From an uncultured Treponema sp. (lineage in GTDB: Bacteria; Spirochaetota; Spirochaetia; Treponematales; Treponemataceae), in the NCBI GenBank assembly GCA_937900125.1, contig CALCEK010000128.1, positions 1 to 14,288 of the forward strand: a stretch of 14,288 nucleotides of DNA, given 5' to 3'. The notes under the pieces were generated by a model. The model had not been told where the DNA came from and searched no databases. It saw only the letters and a program-made list of their open reading frames with translations. This document shows positions 13,739 through 14,288 of the stretch, piece by piece. How positions within the stretch are numbered: position 1 is the first letter of the stretch; every line of letters starts with the position of its first letter. Position numbers and translations under genes: made by a program.

Positions 13739-13763
13739 GATTTCGACAGGCTCAACCACCGAG
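13739..13763. repeat. Possible half of a dispersed TTCGACAGGCTCA-type repeat
   Basis: TTTCGACAGGCTCAACCACC (13741-13760) resembles, from memory, a short palindromic element found in many bacterial genomes outside genes. Only one arm is present here and no second copy occurs in this window, so this is tentative. Confidence 0.3.
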
Positions 13764-13785
13764 ACAAGCCGCAGTGTCGCATCTG

Positions 13786-14288
13786 CTATGCGAATACTTC
13801 TATCTGTTCTTTTACTTTTTTCATTTGCTCTGGAGAAAGATGGAAATAGTACATCAATTCCGTTTCTGTCATTTTTCCGTCTTTCAGTATTCTTACAGCC
13901 GTTTCAATACGTTCTTCTTCCCGCTCTTCCCGTGCAAATTCTTCCATAATTTTACCCATCTGTTTTACCTCCGTTGTATCTTTCTTTAGGCTCTTGGCTT
14001 TTTTTGCCAAGACCGTGCTTTTCATTTCCTCGACCTCTTTGCAAGAAAAGTCGTGCATAAGGTCGCCAATGGGGTCGTTGCCCCGATATGCACCGTTCAC
14101 ATAAATGATGTGCGTACCGTCGTTGAACGGCTTGGTACTCTCGCGGATTGTCCGCTCAATGTGGTATAGCGGAAAACCGTCGCCCAAGACATCGTTCGCC
14201 GTGATGAAAATCACATAGGTTTCGGGCAGCGTTTCCGTGTCCATCTTCGGTACTATCGCGTCTGCGTCCATGAGCGCGGAATTGTACC
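13786..14288 (-). CDS. Rpn / PD-(D/E)XK nuclease family transposase-like protein, 5' end beyond window
   Basis: The C-terminal part (about 166 codons) of a recombination-promoting nuclease (Rpn, formerly 'transposase_31'-type) family protein. The frame stays open to the window edge: YNSAL precedes the first internal Met, as in the family's YNSxLMDxD stretch, so ATG 14271 is probably not the start. Visible family motifs are MDADAIVPK, LPETYVIFITANDVLGDG, LYHIERTI, FNDGTHIIYVNG and MHDFSCKEVEEM, then a charged helical tail (KIMEEFAREEREEERIE). The PD-(D/E)XK catalytic core lies outside the window. These nucleases occur in many near-identical copies in gut treponemes and firmicutes and are thought to cut DNA and promote RecA-independent recombination. 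It is convergent with the array, suggesting that mobility shaped this locus. Confidence 0.85.
   Translation of the reverse strand, partial: YNSALMDADAIVPKMDTETLPETYVIFITANDVLGDGFPLYHIERTIRESTKPFNDGTHIIYVNGAYRGNDPIGDLMHDFSCKEVEEMKSTVLAKKAKSLKKDTTEVKQMGKIMEEFAREEREEERIETAVRILKDGKMTETELMYYFHLSPEQMKKVKEQIEVFA

Overview
Most of this window (about 0.7-9.3 kb) reads like a host-associated spirochaete, probably Treponema. The evidence is low GC (21/60 at 541-600), a plastic lipobox on a lipoprotein, HD-GYP signalling, and the mix of BspA-like LRR and Rpn-family genes. The assignment is inference from gene content and composition. The first ~500 bases differ: GC is 38/60 in bases 1-60, and they carry a class I purE with a textbook sigma-A promoter, which looks like Firmicutes DNA. 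The change falls at a perfect 15-bp inverted repeat (461-498). Directly after it an open frame starts with no start codon and runs to 710, so the edge is either a chimeric contig join or a real rearrangement.

Layout. 1-498: 5' part of purE (minus) with promoter and palindrome. 499-3761: a tight plus-strand operon of a truncated unknown gene tail, a two-repeat DUF1538 membrane protein, a double PII-like regulator and a monofunctional biotin ligase; the last three genes overlap by ATGA. 3939-4922: an HMGL-like (DRE-TIM) aldolase. 5079-5240: a small minus-strand Nif11-like peptide gene with its own terminator. 5459-7150: a carboxylesterase lipoprotein with a clear promoter. 7194-8396 (minus): an HD-GYP protein with two HD modules behind a ~130-nt leader rich in inverted repeats. 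8605-9318 (minus): a PrsW-family membrane protease.

9.3-9.66 kb is a transition with no gene I can support. From 9.66 to 13.66 kb lies a plus-strand, GC-richer accessory array (40/60 GC at 13441-13500). It holds a small secreted protein, an unknown 185-aa protein, a zinc-finger plus BspA-like LRR protein broken by a -1 frameshift, and a zinc-finger membrane protein. The genes are linked by shared parts: the secreted and membrane proteins carry a similar 'GKSF...TFTF...SDG' domain, and the LRR and membrane proteins carry a similar CxxC...[FY]CSxxCY finger. All four genes have a GC-rich hairpin 0-4 nt upstream of the Shine-Dalgarno, three of them preceded by an AACAA(A)GCAC-like motif. This array, with its shared domains and hairpin-SD leaders, is the best candidate here for an undescribed system. 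The window ends in the 3' part of an Rpn/PD-(D/E)XK gene (minus).
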